Shown here: positions 44,019 through 53,661 of the stretch, one piece after another
Layout of the letters: the number at the start of each line of letters is the position of its first letter
How positions within the stretch are numbered: the first letter of the stretch is position 1
From: Clostridium carboxidivorans P7
Lineage (GTDB): Bacteria; Bacillota; Clostridia; Clostridiales; Clostridiaceae
DNA length: 64,000 nucleotides
Assembly (NCBI RefSeq): GCF_001038625.1
Contig: NZ_CP011803.1
Location: 4,836,001-4,900,000 of the forward strand
Direction of reading: 5' to 3'
The notes under the pieces: generated by a model
What the model was told of the DNA's origin: nothing
Databases searched by the model: none
What the model saw: only the letters and a program-made list of their open reading frames with translations
Made by a program: the position numbers and the translations under genes

Positions 44019-44726
44019 ATGACGAAAAAGATTTTAAAGGTTAGGCGAGAAGCAATTTGTGCACTTATGATTATAATTACATATGTTTCCACTACATTAT
44101 ATGTATCTCCTTATAACAATGCTGTAAATGCTGTAGCTTATTATTATGGATCTAAAGGTGGGGTAGTTTCGCAAATACAAAGCAAGCTTAAGGCATGGTA
44201 TTATTATAGTGGTAGTGTTGATGGTGTATATGGTTACGGAACTTTTACAGCCGTTAAAAAGTTTCAAGCTAAAAATGGATTGAAAGTAGATGGTGTTGTA
44301 GGAGATTCTACGCTTCAAGCATTAGGCATATATAGTGCTAAAGCTTCATCAACGGGAAACAGTAATAGTTCAAGTAATCAGGATGTAACATTACTTTCTA
44401 GGTTGATAAATGGAGAAGCTAGAGGAGAACCTTATGAAGGCCAAGTGGCAGTAGGTGCAGTAATTTTGAATAGAACAAGAGATCCAAGATTTCCTTCTAC
44501 AATAGCAGGAGTTATTTACCAGCCAGGTGCTTTTACAGCTATAGTAGATGGTCAAATACATGCCAATATGGAGCAAAATTCTATAAGGGCAGCTAGGGAT
44601 GCTTTAAATGGATGGGATCCTTCAGGTGGAGCAATATATTATTTTAATCCATCTACGGCAACTAGTGCTTGGATATGGTCCAGACCATTAATTAAAGTTA
44701 TAGGAAGTCATAGATTTTGTAAGTAG
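44019..44726 (+). CDS. sleB: SleB-like spore cortex-lytic enzyme
   Basis: A 235-aa secreted cell-wall hydrolase. A signal-like N-terminus (REAICALMIIITYVSTTLYV) is followed by a peptidoglycan-binding domain (QSKLKAWYYYSGSVDGVYGY, GTFTAVKKFQAKNGLKVDGV) and a SleB hydrolase_2 domain (LLSRLINGEARGEPYEGQVA, VGAVILNRTRDPRFPSTIAG, YYFNPSTATSAWIW). SleB is a lytic transglycosylase degrading cortex during germination. No YpeB gene follows, unlike in Bacillus. GGAGTGAG precedes the ATG. Confidence 0.9.
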   Translation: MTKKILKVRREAICALMIIITYVSTTLYVSPYNNAVNAVAYYYGSKGGVVSQIQSKLKAWYYYSGSVDGVYGYGTFTAVKKFQAKNGLKVDGVVGDSTLQALGIYSAKASSTGNSNSSSNQDVTLLSRLINGEARGEPYEGQVAVGAVILNRTRDPRFPSTIAGVIYQPGAFTAIVDGQIHANMEQNSIRAARDALNGWDPSGGAIYYFNPSTATSAWIWSRPLIKVIGSHRFCK

Positions 44727-44758
44727 AAAAAAATTATATAATTTAACTAAAAAATATA

Positions 44759-44786
44759 TTGACAAAATTTAAAATAATAATATAAT
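44759..44786 (+). promoter_or_regulatory. Promoter of the cysteine T-box operon
   Basis: TTGACA (44759-44764), 16-base spacer, TATAAT (44781-44786). Confidence 0.8.
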
Positions 44787-44814
44787 AGAAATATAGAAAT
44801 CATAGTAAAACACT

Positions 44815-45075
44815 CAGAAATACTTTGAAAAAGGAAAGTAACTTAAATGAAGTTTTAAAGAGAGGAAACCACAGCTGAAAGGTTTCTAAAGGAATTTTAA
44901 GTGAAGTGCCCTTTGGAGTAGTGCACCGAATTAAGTAGGCTGCACCGGGTTTGCCCGTTATAGTAATAGAGCATAGCGCTGTGCTTGAAAAAGGTGAGAT
45001 TTTTGTTAATCTAATTAGAGTGGAACCGCGGAGTTAAACTTCGTCTCTTTTATATAGAGATGGAGTTTTTTTAAT
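44815..45075 (+). promoter_or_regulatory. T-box leader of cysK-cysE, likely Cys specific
   Basis: Stem I start GAAAAAGGAAAGTAACTT (about 44827-44844), a region GTGAAGTGCCC whose TGC (44907-44909) is the likely Cys specifier, and the T-box AGAGTGGAACCGCGG (45017-45031). The terminator AAACTTCGTCTCT / AGAGATGGAGTTTTTTT runs about 45037-45072. Uncharged tRNA-Cys should let the cysteine genes be read. The specifier was chosen partly from the genes downstream; GTG in the same loop is the alternative. Confidence 0.92.
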
Positions 45076-45181
45076 ACTCAAAATAGGATTTAAACTTAAA
45101 TTGTGAGACAGTGTATTACTTTAATGTAAATTTAGAACAGATAAGTAAAAAAATAAAAATAAAATTAGTGGGGGTAAAAAA

Positions 45182-46090
45182 ATGATTTATAATAATGCAA
45201 TAGAAATGATAGGTGGAACACCTTTATTTAAACTTAATAATATAATTGACGAAAATGCAGCAGAGGTATATGTAAAGCTTGAAAAATTCAATCCAGGAGC
45301 AAGCATTAAGGACAGAGCAGCATTAGGTATGATAGAAAAAGCAGAGAAAGAAGGGCTTATAAAAAAAGGGGACACTATAGTTGAACCTACCAGTGGAAAT
45401 ATGGGAATTGGACTTGCAATGATAGGTAAATTAAAAGGTTATAAGGTTATAATTGTAATGCCTGAAACTATGAGCGTAGAAAGAAGAAATACTATAAAGG
45501 CTTATGGGGCAGAGCTTGTTCTTACAGAAGGAGCTAAGGGAATGAAAGGTGCTATAGAAAAAGCATCAGAAATAGTTGAGGGAAAAGAAGGATATTATAT
45601 ACCTCAACAATTTATGAATGAAGCAAATCCATTAAAGCATTATGAAACTACTGCAGATGAAATAATTAAGGATTTAAATAGTGTAGATGTATTCACTGCT
45701 GGTGTAGGCACAGGTGGAACTTTAATAGGGGTAGGAAAAAGATTAAAGGAAATAGATAAAGCTATAAAAATAATTGCAGTAGAGCCTGAAAAATCACCTG
45801 TAATATCAGGAGGTCAAGCATCTCCACACAAGATACAAGGAATAGGAGCTGGCTTTGTTCCAGATATTTATAAAAAAGAATTTGTAGATGAGGTTATGAC
45901 TATATCTGATGAGGAAGCCTTTGAATATGCAAGGCTTATGGCAAGAGAAGAGGGAATTTTAGTAGGTATATCTTCAGGAGCAAATATAGCAGCAGCTATA
46001 AAGCTTGCTAAGAAGTTAGGAAAAGGTAAGAAAGTAGTTACTGTTGCACCAGATGGAGGAGAAAAATATCTATCCATGGGGCTTTATTAA
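45182..46090 (+). CDS. cysK: Cysteine synthase (O-acetylserine sulfhydrylase)
   Basis: A 302-aa PLP enzyme making cysteine from O-acetylserine and sulfide. Seen: [11 protein letters not shown], the PLP Lys in [26 protein letters not shown] (substrate loop), [15 protein letters not shown], and [16 protein letters not shown]. Start at ATG 45182 after GGGGG. Lies 18 bases before cysE, in a T-box operon. Confidence 0.96.
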   Translation: MIYNNAIEMIGGTPLFKLNNIIDENAAEVYVKLEKFNPGASIKDRAALGMIEKAEKEGLIKKGDTIVEPTSGNMGIGLAMIGKLKGYKVIIVMPETMSVERRNTIKAYGAELVLTEGAKGMKGAIEKASEIVEGKEGYYIPQQFMNEANPLKHYETTADEIIKDLNSVDVFTAGVGTGGTLIGVGKRLKEIDKAIKIIAVEPEKSPVISGGQASPHKIQGIGAGFVPDIYKKEFVDEVMTISDEEAFEYARLMAREEGILVGISSGANIAAAIKLAKKLGKGKKVVTVAPDGGEKYLSMGLY

Positions 46091-46108
46091 AAAAGGAGTG
46101 TGTTAAAA

Positions 46109-46699
46109 GTGAATCCATTTAAATCGCTAAAATATGATTTAGAAAGTGCCATGAAGAATGATCCGGCAGCAAGAAATCCAGTAGAAGTATTTATACTTTA
46201 TCCATGTATTCATGCTTTTATACACCATAGGATGGCTCACTTTTTATATAAGAGGAAGTTTTTCTTCATGGCTAGACTAATATCACAGTTATCTAGGTTT
46301 TTTACTGGGATAGAAATACACCCTGGAGCTCAAATCGGAAAAGGAATGTTTATAGATCATGGAATGGGTGTAGTTATAGGAGAAACTGCTGAGGTAGGTG
46401 ATAATGTTACCCTTTACCACGGAGTAACCTTAGGGGGAACAGGCAAAGATAAAGGGAAAAGACATCCTACAGTAGGAAGTAATGTTACAATAGGAGCAGG
46501 AGCTAAGATTTTGGGACCTATAACTATTGGAGATAATGTAAAAATAGGAGCTAACTCAGTGGTGCTAAAAAATGTTCCTTCAAATACAACAGCAGTTGGA
46601 ATACCAGCTAGAGTCATATATAATAAGGTTAATCCTATAATAGAAATAAAAGACTACCAAGGACAAAGAAAAAAGATATATAATGAAATGGTAATATAA
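46109..46699 (+). CDS. cysE: Serine O-acetyltransferase
   Basis: A 196-aa enzyme acetylating serine from acetyl-CoA, the step before CysK. The N-terminal helical part ([34 protein letters not shown]) leads into a left-handed beta-helix with hexapeptide repeats ([34 protein letters not shown]). Short form typical of Firmicutes. I start at GTG 46109, 10 bases after AAGGAG; the GTG at 46100 overlaps it. Confidence 0.95.
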   Translation: MNPFKSLKYDLESAMKNDPAARNPVEVFILYPCIHAFIHHRMAHFLYKRKFFFMARLISQLSRFFTGIEIHPGAQIGKGMFIDHGMGVVIGETAEVGDNVTLYHGVTLGGTGKDKGKRHPTVGSNVTIGAGAKILGPITIGDNVKIGANSVVLKNVPSNTTAVGIPARVIYNKVNPIIEIKDYQGQRKKIYNEMVI

Positions 46700-46735
46700 T
46701 AATAGAGTACAGATTTATCTGTACTCTATTATATT
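46700..46735 (+). terminator. Terminator after cysE
   Basis: AATAGAGTACAGAT / ATCTGTACTCTATT with a TT loop. The U tract is weak. Confidence 0.8.
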
Positions 46736-46758
46736 GAGCAAAAAGGATGTGTTAATAT

Positions 46759-47733
46759 TTGAATTATAAAAGCATGATTATAAACTATTGTAAGGATATA
46801 GGATTAGATACAGTAGGATTTACAAAATGTAGAGTTTTTGAAGAGCTAAAGCATTATTTTGAATATAGAGAAAGTATGTCATTAATTAATGAATTTGAAG
46901 AGAAAGATATAAATAAAAAGATTAATCCATTTATGTATATGGAAGATGGAAAAGCTATAATTTCTATTGCATTTCCATATCTTTTTAATGATAATTTTCA
47001 ACAGGAAGTCAATTTCTCTAAATATACTCAGGGAAGGGATTACCATGTAGTAGTATCTGAGTATTTGAAAAAGATATGCAGCTTCATAGAAAGGGAAATG
47101 TCAGGTAAGGCTGTTTATTTTGTGGATAGCAATTCCTTACCAGAAAGGTATATAGCTAAACTTTGCGGTATAGGATTTGTAGGAAAAAATAATATGATTA
47201 TTACAGAGAAATATGGGTCTTATGTATTTTTGGGAGAAATAATAACAAATATACCAATAGAAGAAGATAAACCTATGGAGTGCAAATGTGAAGGCTGTGA
47301 TTTATGCCAAAAGTCATGTCCTACAGGAGCTATAAGAGAAGAAAATAATTGTAATATATGTCTTTCATATATTAGCCAGAAAAAAGAAATAGATGATCAG
47401 TGGTTTGATAAATTAAAAGGAAGAATTTTTGGATGTGATACTTGCCAGAGAATATGTCCTTTTAATAAAAAAGCTAGCTTTTCTAATATAGAAGAATTTA
47501 GACCCTATGATTTTATGGAGGTAATAAATTTAGAAGAATTGGCAAATATAGATAAAAGAATCTTTTTAAACAAGTATTCAAAAAGTTCCTGTGGATGGAG
47601 AGGGAAAAATGTACTGCAAAGGAATGCATTAATTAATATAATAGGTATGAAGAAGAATATAAATATAGAAGAAATTAATTCTCCTTATGTAAAGAATTAT
47701 TATAATAGACTTTTATACCATTTCAAACTATAA
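46759..47733 (+). CDS. queG: Epoxyqueuosine reductase-like protein
   Basis: A 324-aa cobalamin- and iron-sulfur-dependent reductase completing queuosine in tRNA. Two cluster motifs are present: CKCEGCDLCQKSCPTGAI and CDTCQRICPFNKK; the catalytic region includes YVFLGEIITN and ERYIAKLCGIGFVGKNNM. It is shorter than the ~380-aa Escherichia type, as in many clostridia. Starts at TTG 46759, 10 bases after AAGGATG. Substrate is inferred from family. Confidence 0.88.
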   Translation: MNYKSMIINYCKDIGLDTVGFTKCRVFEELKHYFEYRESMSLINEFEEKDINKKINPFMYMEDGKAIISIAFPYLFNDNFQQEVNFSKYTQGRDYHVVVSEYLKKICSFIEREMSGKAVYFVDSNSLPERYIAKLCGIGFVGKNNMIITEKYGSYVFLGEIITNIPIEEDKPMECKCEGCDLCQKSCPTGAIREENNCNICLSYISQKKEIDDQWFDKLKGRIFGCDTCQRICPFNKKASFSNIEEFRPYDFMEVINLEELANIDKRIFLNKYSKSSCGWRGKNVLQRNALINIIGMKKNINIEEINSPYVKNYYNRLLYHFKL

Positions 47734-47771
47734 TTTATAGTATATAGATAATATGAAAGGTGGACTTTATT

Positions 47772-48467
47772 ATGATTTCTCCTGGAATGGCTAAAATTAT
47801 AAGCTATCTTCCTAAAGGACTTTTAGAATGTTTATGTAAAAAGCTGATATATGGCTATGTTGAAAAATATGCAAATGTTCAAATTAACGGCATGGAAAAT
47901 TTGAAAGATGTAAAAAGACCTATATTATTTATATGTAATCATTTGAGTAATTCGGATGCACTAGTTATAAACAAATTCCTTAAAGAAGAGGATATAACTT
48001 TTGTAGCAGGCATAAAGCTTTCAAAAAATCCTTTAACGAATTTAGGAATGAGCATGACTAAAACTATACCTATAAAGCCTAATACAGCAGATAAAGATTC
48101 TATATCTAAAATCGTAAAGACTTTAAAAGCAGGTAATAATGTACTTATATTTCCTGAGGGAACCAGAAGCAGAACTTCTACTCTGATAGAAGCTAAGAGG
48201 GGTGTTTTTTTAGTACAAAAACTAAGTAAGGCATCTATAATACCTTTAGGAATCCACGGAACAGAAAAATTATTACCTATACAAAAAGATATGGGATCAG
48301 AGAAATTTAACTATGCTAAAGTTACATTAAATATAGGAAAAAAAATAGAAGTTCCAGAAAAGATGGAAAACGAAGATAAACATGCTTATGAAGAAAGATC
48401 TGTAAGTTTTATGATGAAGAAAATTGCAGAACTCCTTCCTGAGTCTTATAGGGGCGTCTATCGTTAA
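47772..48467 (+). CDS. plsC: 1-acylglycerol-3-phosphate O-acyltransferase
   Basis: A 231-aa membrane-associated acyltransferase making phosphatidic acid. Motifs: NHLSNSDA (H-x4-D), FPEGTRSR and IIPLGIHGTEKLLP. Starts at ATG 47772, 8 bases after AAAGGTGG; the GTG at 47760 overlaps that site. Short gap after queG, so probably cotranscribed. Confidence 0.93.
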   Translation: MISPGMAKIISYLPKGLLECLCKKLIYGYVEKYANVQINGMENLKDVKRPILFICNHLSNSDALVINKFLKEEDITFVAGIKLSKNPLTNLGMSMTKTIPIKPNTADKDSISKIVKTLKAGNNVLIFPEGTRSRTSTLIEAKRGVFLVQKLSKASIIPLGIHGTEKLLPIQKDMGSEKFNYAKVTLNIGKKIEVPEKMENEDKHAYEERSVSFMMKKIAELLPESYRGVYR

Positions 48468-48471
48468 GATG

Positions 48472-48515
48472 AATAATCTATATCTTTAAGTTATTAAAGA
48501 CATAGATTATTTTTT
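48472..48515 (+). terminator. Terminator after plsC
   Basis: AATAATCTATATCTTTAA / TTAAAGACATAGATTATT long stem with TTTTT tail. Confidence 0.9.
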
Positions 48516-48545
48516 CACAAAATTCACTAAGTGTAGGTGATAGAG

Positions 48546-49184
48546 ATGAATAAAAAAAATGTAAATAAAATTTTAGAAATATTAAGTAAAACATATCCTG
48601 ATGCAAAGTGTGCACTTAATTTTAAATCACCATATGAATTACTTATTTCTACCATATTATCAGCACAATGTACTGATGTAAGAGTAAACATGGTAACAGA
48701 AAAATTATATGAAAAATATAATACTCCTGAAACAATGATAACTTTAACAGAAGAAGAATTATCAGAGAAAATTAGAAGCTGTGGTTTTTATAAGAATAAA
48801 AGTAAGAACATATTAGGTGCTACTAAAGCTATTTTAGAAAATGGGGGAAAAGTACCAGATACCATGGAAGAACTCTTAAAGCTTCCAGGAGTGGGGAGAA
48901 AAACTGCTAATGTAGTTTTATCTAATGCATTTGGAGTACCAGCCATAGCTGTAGATACTCATGTGTTTAGGGTATCTAACAGACTTGGAATTGCAAAGGG
49001 AGATACTCCAGAACAAGTAGAAAAGGGACTTATGAAAAATGTTCCAAGAGATATGTGGAGTGATACTCACCATTATCTGATATGGCACGGAAGACTTATT
49101 TGCAAATCTAGAAAACCAGATTGTGAAAAATGTCCGTTGGCACCTTACTGTGAGTATTTTAGTGGAGGAGACACAAGTGCTTAA
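48546..49184 (+). CDS. nth: Endonuclease III
   Basis: A 212-aa base-excision repair glycosylase and AP lyase acting on oxidised pyrimidines. The helix-hairpin-helix LPGVGRKTANVVLSNAFG contains the catalytic Lys, VDTHVFRVSNR the catalytic Asp, and the C-terminal [4Fe-4S] loop is CKSRKPDCEKCPLAPYC. Start ATG 48546 follows GGTGATAGAG; an in-frame GTG at 48537 is part of that site. Confidence 0.96.
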   Translation: MNKKNVNKILEILSKTYPDAKCALNFKSPYELLISTILSAQCTDVRVNMVTEKLYEKYNTPETMITLTEEELSEKIRSCGFYKNKSKNILGATKAILENGGKVPDTMEELLKLPGVGRKTANVVLSNAFGVPAIAVDTHVFRVSNRLGIAKGDTPEQVEKGLMKNVPRDMWSDTHHYLIWHGRLICKSRKPDCEKCPLAPYCEYFSGGDTSA

Positions 49185-49235
49185 GGGCAATAAAGCTATT
49201 TTTATAAATTTTAAATCTGAGAGGAGTAACATAAA

Positions 49236-50408
49236 ATGAACATTAAAGAAAAAGCATTGGAAATGCACAAAGCAAACAGAGGAAAATTAGAAGTAAAGAG
49301 CAAGGTTCAGTTAAAAACTAAGGAGGATTTATCAATAGCATATACCCCAGGTGTTGCAGAACCTTGTCTTAAAATAGCTGAAAATGAAGATGCTGCCTAT
49401 GATTATACTATGAAAGTTAATACTGTAGCTGTAGTAACTAATGGAAGTGCGGTGCTTGGTTTAGGTAACATAGGTGCAGCAGCAGGACTGCCTGTCATGG
49501 AAGGAAAGGCTTTATTATTTAAAGAATTCGGTGGTATAGATGCATTCCCTATATGCTTAGATAGTAAAGATCCAGATGAAATAGTGAATATTGTAAAAGC
49601 AATGGCACCTACTTTTGGAGGAATAAATCTTGAGGACATAAAAGCACCAGAGTGCTTTTACATAGAAGAAAAGTTGAAAAAAGAACTTGATATACCCGTT
49701 TTTCATGATGATCAACATGGAACTGCTATAATAGTTCTTGCAGGACTTTATAATGCCTTAAAACTTGTAGGAAAAAAGCTTGAAGAAGTTCAAATAGTAA
49801 TAAATGGAGCAGGCTCAGCAGGTATTGCTATATGTAAGCTTCTTTTAAAAGCAGGAGCTCAAAATATAACTATGTGTGATAAAAATGGAGCATTAGTGGA
49901 AGGAAATTCTGAATTAAATCCAGCACAGCAAGCTATAGCTAAAGTTACAAATAGAAATAAGGAACAAGGTATTCTTGCAGAAGTAATAAAAGGAAAAGAT
50001 GTATTTGTAGGTGTATCAGCAGCAGGAGCACTTACGATGGAAATGGCTCAATCAATGAATAAAGATGGTATAGTTTTTGCAATGGCTAATCCAACACCAG
50101 AAATAATGCCAGATGTTGCAAAAGAAGCTGGAATAAGAGTAATTGCTACAGGACGTTCAGATTTTCCAAATCAAATAAACAATGTTTTGGTATTCCCTGG
50201 AATATTTAAGGGAGCCTTAGAAGTAAGATCAAAGATTATAAATGATGAAATGAAACTAGCAGCAGCAAGAGGAATAGCTAATTTAATAAAAGATGAGGAA
50301 TTAAGAGAAGATTATATAATTCCAGATGCTTTTGATAAGAGAGTATGTAAATCCGTAGCAGAAGAAGTAAAAAGAATAGCTAGAGAAATGAAAGTAGCAA
50401 GAATCTAA
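49236..50408 (+). CDS. NAD(P)-dependent malic enzyme
   Basis: A 390-aa oxidative malate decarboxylase giving pyruvate and CO2. Signs are LSIAYTPGVAEPCLKIAEN, GLGNIGAAAGLPVMEGKALL, FPICLDSKD, FHDDQHGTAIIVLAGLYNAL, INGAGSAGIAICKLLLKAGA and PDFP-type DFPNQINNVLVFPGIFKGAL. Short single-domain type (MaeA/YtsJ-like). GAGAGGAG precedes the ATG. Confidence 0.95.
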   Translation: MNIKEKALEMHKANRGKLEVKSKVQLKTKEDLSIAYTPGVAEPCLKIAENEDAAYDYTMKVNTVAVVTNGSAVLGLGNIGAAAGLPVMEGKALLFKEFGGIDAFPICLDSKDPDEIVNIVKAMAPTFGGINLEDIKAPECFYIEEKLKKELDIPVFHDDQHGTAIIVLAGLYNALKLVGKKLEEVQIVINGAGSAGIAICKLLLKAGAQNITMCDKNGALVEGNSELNPAQQAIAKVTNRNKEQGILAEVIKGKDVFVGVSAAGALTMEMAQSMNKDGIVFAMANPTPEIMPDVAKEAGIRVIATGRSDFPNQINNVLVFPGIFKGALEVRSKIINDEMKLAAARGIANLIKDEELREDYIIPDAFDKRVCKSVAEEVKRIAREMKVARI

Positions 50409-50421
50409 TATAGTTAATTTG

Positions 50422-50467
50422 AATAAAGCTAGAAGGTAAATAAAAATACCTTCTAGCTTTATTTTTT
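50422..50467. terminator. Bidirectional terminator (malic enzyme / pncC)
   Basis: AATAAAGCTAGAAGGTA / TACCTTCTAGCTTTATT with an A-rich loop and T-rich tail. Confidence 0.93.
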
Positions 50468-50482
50468 ATTGCTATAGCTTTA

Positions 50483-51010
50483 TTAGTGTATCAATAGTTC
50501 TCTTCTTAGTAAATCTAGGGCTGTTATGGTAGCTTGTGTTCTAACCGTTTGCCTATCTCCATCACATAGGAGTTTTTTTACCTTAATTTTTCCATTTATA
50601 TAAATTCCTATATAAACTAATCCCACAGGCTTTTCTTTTGTTCCACCTCCAGGACCTGCAATGCCCGTAGTAGACAATCCTATATTGGTGCCAGAAGTTT
50701 TTGCAATACCTTCTGCCATTTCCGCAGCTGTTTCTTTACTTACTGCACCAAATTTATCTAAAGTTTCTTTACTTACATTTATTCTATTCATTTTAGCTTC
50801 ATTACTATAAGTTACTGCACCTTCCATAAATACGGAGGAGATGCCAGGATAGTTTACTAATTTAGAAGCTATTAGCCCTCCAGTACAAGATTCAGCAGTA
50901 GATACCGTAAGGTTTTTATCTATAAGTAATTTCCCAATTACATCTTCAAGATTGACTTCGCCTTCACTACATATGTTATCTCCAAGTTTTTTATGTATTT
51001 CATTTTCCAT
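50483..51010 (-). CDS. pncC: Nicotinamide-nucleotide amidase (CinA C-terminal domain)
   Basis: A 175-aa CinA C-terminal-type enzyme deamidating NMN. Signs: TVSTAESCTGGLIASKLVN, VFMEGAVTYSNEAKM, AGIAGPGGGTKEKPVGLVYI and RTQATITALDLLRREL. The CinA N-terminal MoCF domain is absent, so it is the stand-alone type. ATG 51010 follows GGAGG; the upstream ATG lies on that site. Confidence 0.93.
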   Translation of the reverse strand: MENEIHKKLGDNICSEGEVNLEDVIGKLLIDKNLTVSTAESCTGGLIASKLVNYPGISSVFMEGAVTYSNEAKMNRINVSKETLDKFGAVSKETAAEMAEGIAKTSGTNIGLSTTGIAGPGGGTKEKPVGLVYIGIYINGKIKVKKLLCDGDRQTVRTQATITALDLLRRELLIH

Positions 51011-51032
51011 TTTTAAACCTCCAAACATGTAT

Positions 51033-52025
51033 TTATTTTACGTTTTTATTCAGAAAGTCATAAACCTTTTGTGTATATTCTTTCTTATTATATAGGTATG
51101 ATTGAGCATGTCCACTATAAGGCGCTATGTATATAGCCTTTTTCCCAGGTTTTATATAATACATATCATTACCCATTGAAAAAGGAATAAAGCTATCACT
51201 ATCTCCATGTACAAACATTATGGGGGTTTTTACATCCTTAATGGAGTTTATAGGAGATACCTCAGAAAATGTAAATCCAGAACGTACATAAGCAATTATA
51301 TTTGTATATGTAACAATTATTGATTCAAGATATTTGTTTTTTATTCCATAATCCTCTTTAAGTCTAAACATTAAAAGATTTCCTAGGTCAGAATAGGCAC
51401 AATCAGATATATAGAAACTAACCAACTTGCTTTGTTCATTAAGTTTTGAATGAAGTAGTGCAGTTGCGCCACCCATAGATTCACCATGAACACCTATTAT
51501 ACCATTAGGATTTTTATTATGGACCCACTTTATCCATTCATTTAAATCATATTTTTCATAAAAACCAAAGCTTATGTCGCTTCCGCCACTTTCACCACTA
51601 AATCTAGAATCATAAACAACGGCATTAAATCCTTTGTTTAAATAAATATCAGCATATTTCAATGATTCCCATCGGCTGCCTCTTATACCATGTACAATTA
51701 CTACTGTATTTTCTGTTTTTACAGGATTGTGTATATAAGTACCACTTAGTTTATATCCATATTTAGAATTTATAATTACCTCTTCCTTGGAAAGCTTCAA
51801 AAACCTATTGTCATCAAAGGTATTTTTATATATTTCATGTAAATTAGCTACACCTTTACTAGTTTGCTCACGACAGGCTTTAGTATAAATCAAGTTACCT
51901 ATAAATAGGCCAGCTGAGTTAAATATAATAAAAGTAATAGATAATAAGATTATAGATATCATTTTTATTCTATTTGATTTAACTTTGATTTTAGTTTCAT
52001 TTTGTATACTAGAAACTTCATGCAT
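51033..52025 (-). CDS. Membrane-anchored alpha/beta hydrolase
   Basis: A 330-aa hydrolase with an N-terminal membrane helix (MISIILLSITFIIFNSAGLF), so the domain probably faces outside. The nucleophile elbow is GVHGESMGGAT, the acid MFVHGDSDSF and the histidine PYSGHAQS; HGIRGSRW forms the oxyanion region. The substrate is unknown (lipid or peptide ester). GGAGGAAA lies 13 bases before the ATG. It is upstream of and close to pncC. Confidence 0.85.
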   Translation of the reverse strand: MHEVSSIQNETKIKVKSNRIKMISIILLSITFIIFNSAGLFIGNLIYTKACREQTSKGVANLHEIYKNTFDDNRFLKLSKEEVIINSKYGYKLSGTYIHNPVKTENTVVIVHGIRGSRWESLKYADIYLNKGFNAVVYDSRFSGESGGSDISFGFYEKYDLNEWIKWVHNKNPNGIIGVHGESMGGATALLHSKLNEQSKLVSFYISDCAYSDLGNLLMFRLKEDYGIKNKYLESIIVTYTNIIAYVRSGFTFSEVSPINSIKDVKTPIMFVHGDSDSFIPFSMGNDMYYIKPGKKAIYIAPYSGHAQSYLYNKKEYTQKVYDFLNKNVK

Positions 52026-52330
52026 TTTTCAAAGGTTTCCTCCATTAAGATATAATTATTCAAATTTTAGAGTACTAAAATCATTACAAATATAAGATGA
52101 TTAAGTAAAAAGAGTTAATAATTTATTATTAAATTATAACACTTTAATTTTATTATGTTAAATTGGAATTTTTGGTGGACTTATAAAAGTGAATAGTAAA
52201 TTTTTTTATTATTTTAGCAATGTATTATCAATATTAAAAAATTTTGCTTTAATAATGAATTTATAAAAATACAAAAAGTAATAATTCTATAGTATAATAA
52301 CAATGGGAAGTTGTGTGGGGGAGGATAACC
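52026..52330. other. Divergent promoter spacer
   Basis: AT-rich spacer between the hydrolase and the first vanW gene. A TATAAT at 52293-52298 is a likely -10 for vanW. No structured element recognised. Confidence 0.5.
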
Positions 52331-53479
52331 GTGAGAAGAAATAGGAGAGGTAGAAAAAAAGCTAAGAAAAATAAACTTGTAGTGCCGTTTATGATATTTG
52401 CAATACTTTTATTATCTGCTGCTTGTGGATATGTAACCTATAATTACAATTACATTAAATATTGGAATGGTTTAATATATCCTGGAGTAACAGTAGGTGG
52501 AGTAAATCTTTCAGAAAAAACTAAGGATGAGGCCAAAGAGATACTAAAGCATGATTTTTCAGAGCAAATAGTGAAAAAGAATATAAACATAAATGTAGAA
52601 GGTAAAGTTTATACTTTAAATTATTCAAAAATATCTCCCAAGTATAGCATTGATGATGCGGTAAATACTGCATTTAATTATGGAAAAAGTTCAAATATAT
52701 TTGCACAATTTATAATGTTGAAAATGAATAAAGATGAAAATTTTGATTTGAAATTTTCTTATGATGAAAAACCAGTAAAAGAGTTAGTTAGTAATATTCA
52801 ATCAGAAGTTAATAAAGATCCTGTTAATGCATCATTAGGAATAGATAATGGCAATTTAAATGTAATTCCTGAAGTGAATGGAAAAAAGTTAGAAAAAGAA
52901 AAGTTAGAAAAAGAAACTTTAAGTAAAATAAGTGGAAGCATAGGGCAGAATGTTAATGTTAATGCACTTGTTAAACAAATACCTGCGAATATAAAAGGAG
53001 ATTCCTTAAAAAGTATAAATTCGTTAATAGGGACATACTCTACTAATTTTGCATCATCTTCATCACAAAGAGCTAATAATATAGCATTAGCTACTAAGAG
53101 CATAAATGGAAAAATACTTATGCCAGGTGAAGTATTTAGCTTTAATGATACGGTTGGTGAAAGAACAGGAGAAAGAGGGTATGAACCAGCGCCTGTAATT
53201 ATAGGAAATAAGCTAGAATCGGGATTAGGTGGAGGAATATGTCAGGTATCTACTACGTTATACAATGCGGTAAGTAGAGCTGGAATGACATCTATAGAAA
53301 GAGAACATCATACTATGCCGGTACACTATGTGCCACAGGGCATGGATGCTACAGTTGATTATGGAAATATAGATTATAAGTTTAAGAATATATATCAATA
53401 TCCTGTATACATTCAAGCATACATATCCAATGGAAATATAATATTTAATTTATATTCTAATTCTTCTATGAAAAACTAA
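52331..53479 (+). CDS. VanW family protein, short paralogue
   Basis: A 382-aa cell-envelope protein. Basic N-terminus (RRNRRGRKKAKKN) and a membrane helix (PFMIFAILLLSAACGYV) anchor it. A PG_binding_4-like region (YPGVTVGGVNLSEKTKDEAK) and the VanW domain follow (INGKILMPGEVFSFNDTVGE, GLGGGICQVSTTLYNAV, ATVDYGNIDYKFKNIYQYPV). VanW occurs near glycopeptide resistance genes but its role is not known; no van genes are here. GTG 52331 follows GGGGAGG. A longer paralogue is next. Confidence 0.92.
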   Translation: MRRNRRGRKKAKKNKLVVPFMIFAILLLSAACGYVTYNYNYIKYWNGLIYPGVTVGGVNLSEKTKDEAKEILKHDFSEQIVKKNININVEGKVYTLNYSKISPKYSIDDAVNTAFNYGKSSNIFAQFIMLKMNKDENFDLKFSYDEKPVKELVSNIQSEVNKDPVNASLGIDNGNLNVIPEVNGKKLEKEKLEKETLSKISGSIGQNVNVNALVKQIPANIKGDSLKSINSLIGTYSTNFASSSSQRANNIALATKSINGKILMPGEVFSFNDTVGERTGERGYEPAPVIIGNKLESGLGGGICQVSTTLYNAVSRAGMTSIEREHHTMPVHYVPQGMDATVDYGNIDYKFKNIYQYPVYIQAYISNGNIIFNLYSNSSMKN

Positions 53480-53532
53480 TTTAAATTAAGTATTTTTTAT
53501 AGTATAATTAAAATATGTGTGAATAAAACTTA

Positions 53533-53575
53533 CTTAAGATAGGAAAGACTTCCGTAATATGGATTCTACCTTAAG
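53533..53575 (+). other. Hairpin between the vanW paralogues
   Basis: CTTAAG (53533-53538) pairs with CTTAAG (53570-53575), continued after one mismatch by TAG/CTA, with an inner TTCC/GGA pairing. No U tract; an RNA leader structure or attenuator is possible. Confidence 0.35.
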
Positions 53576-53661
53576 ATTAGTTAAAATTATTTAAAAGCTT
53601 AACTTACATTATTTTGATAAAATATTAGGGTAAGTTATATATCAGATTAAGAGGTGATTCC

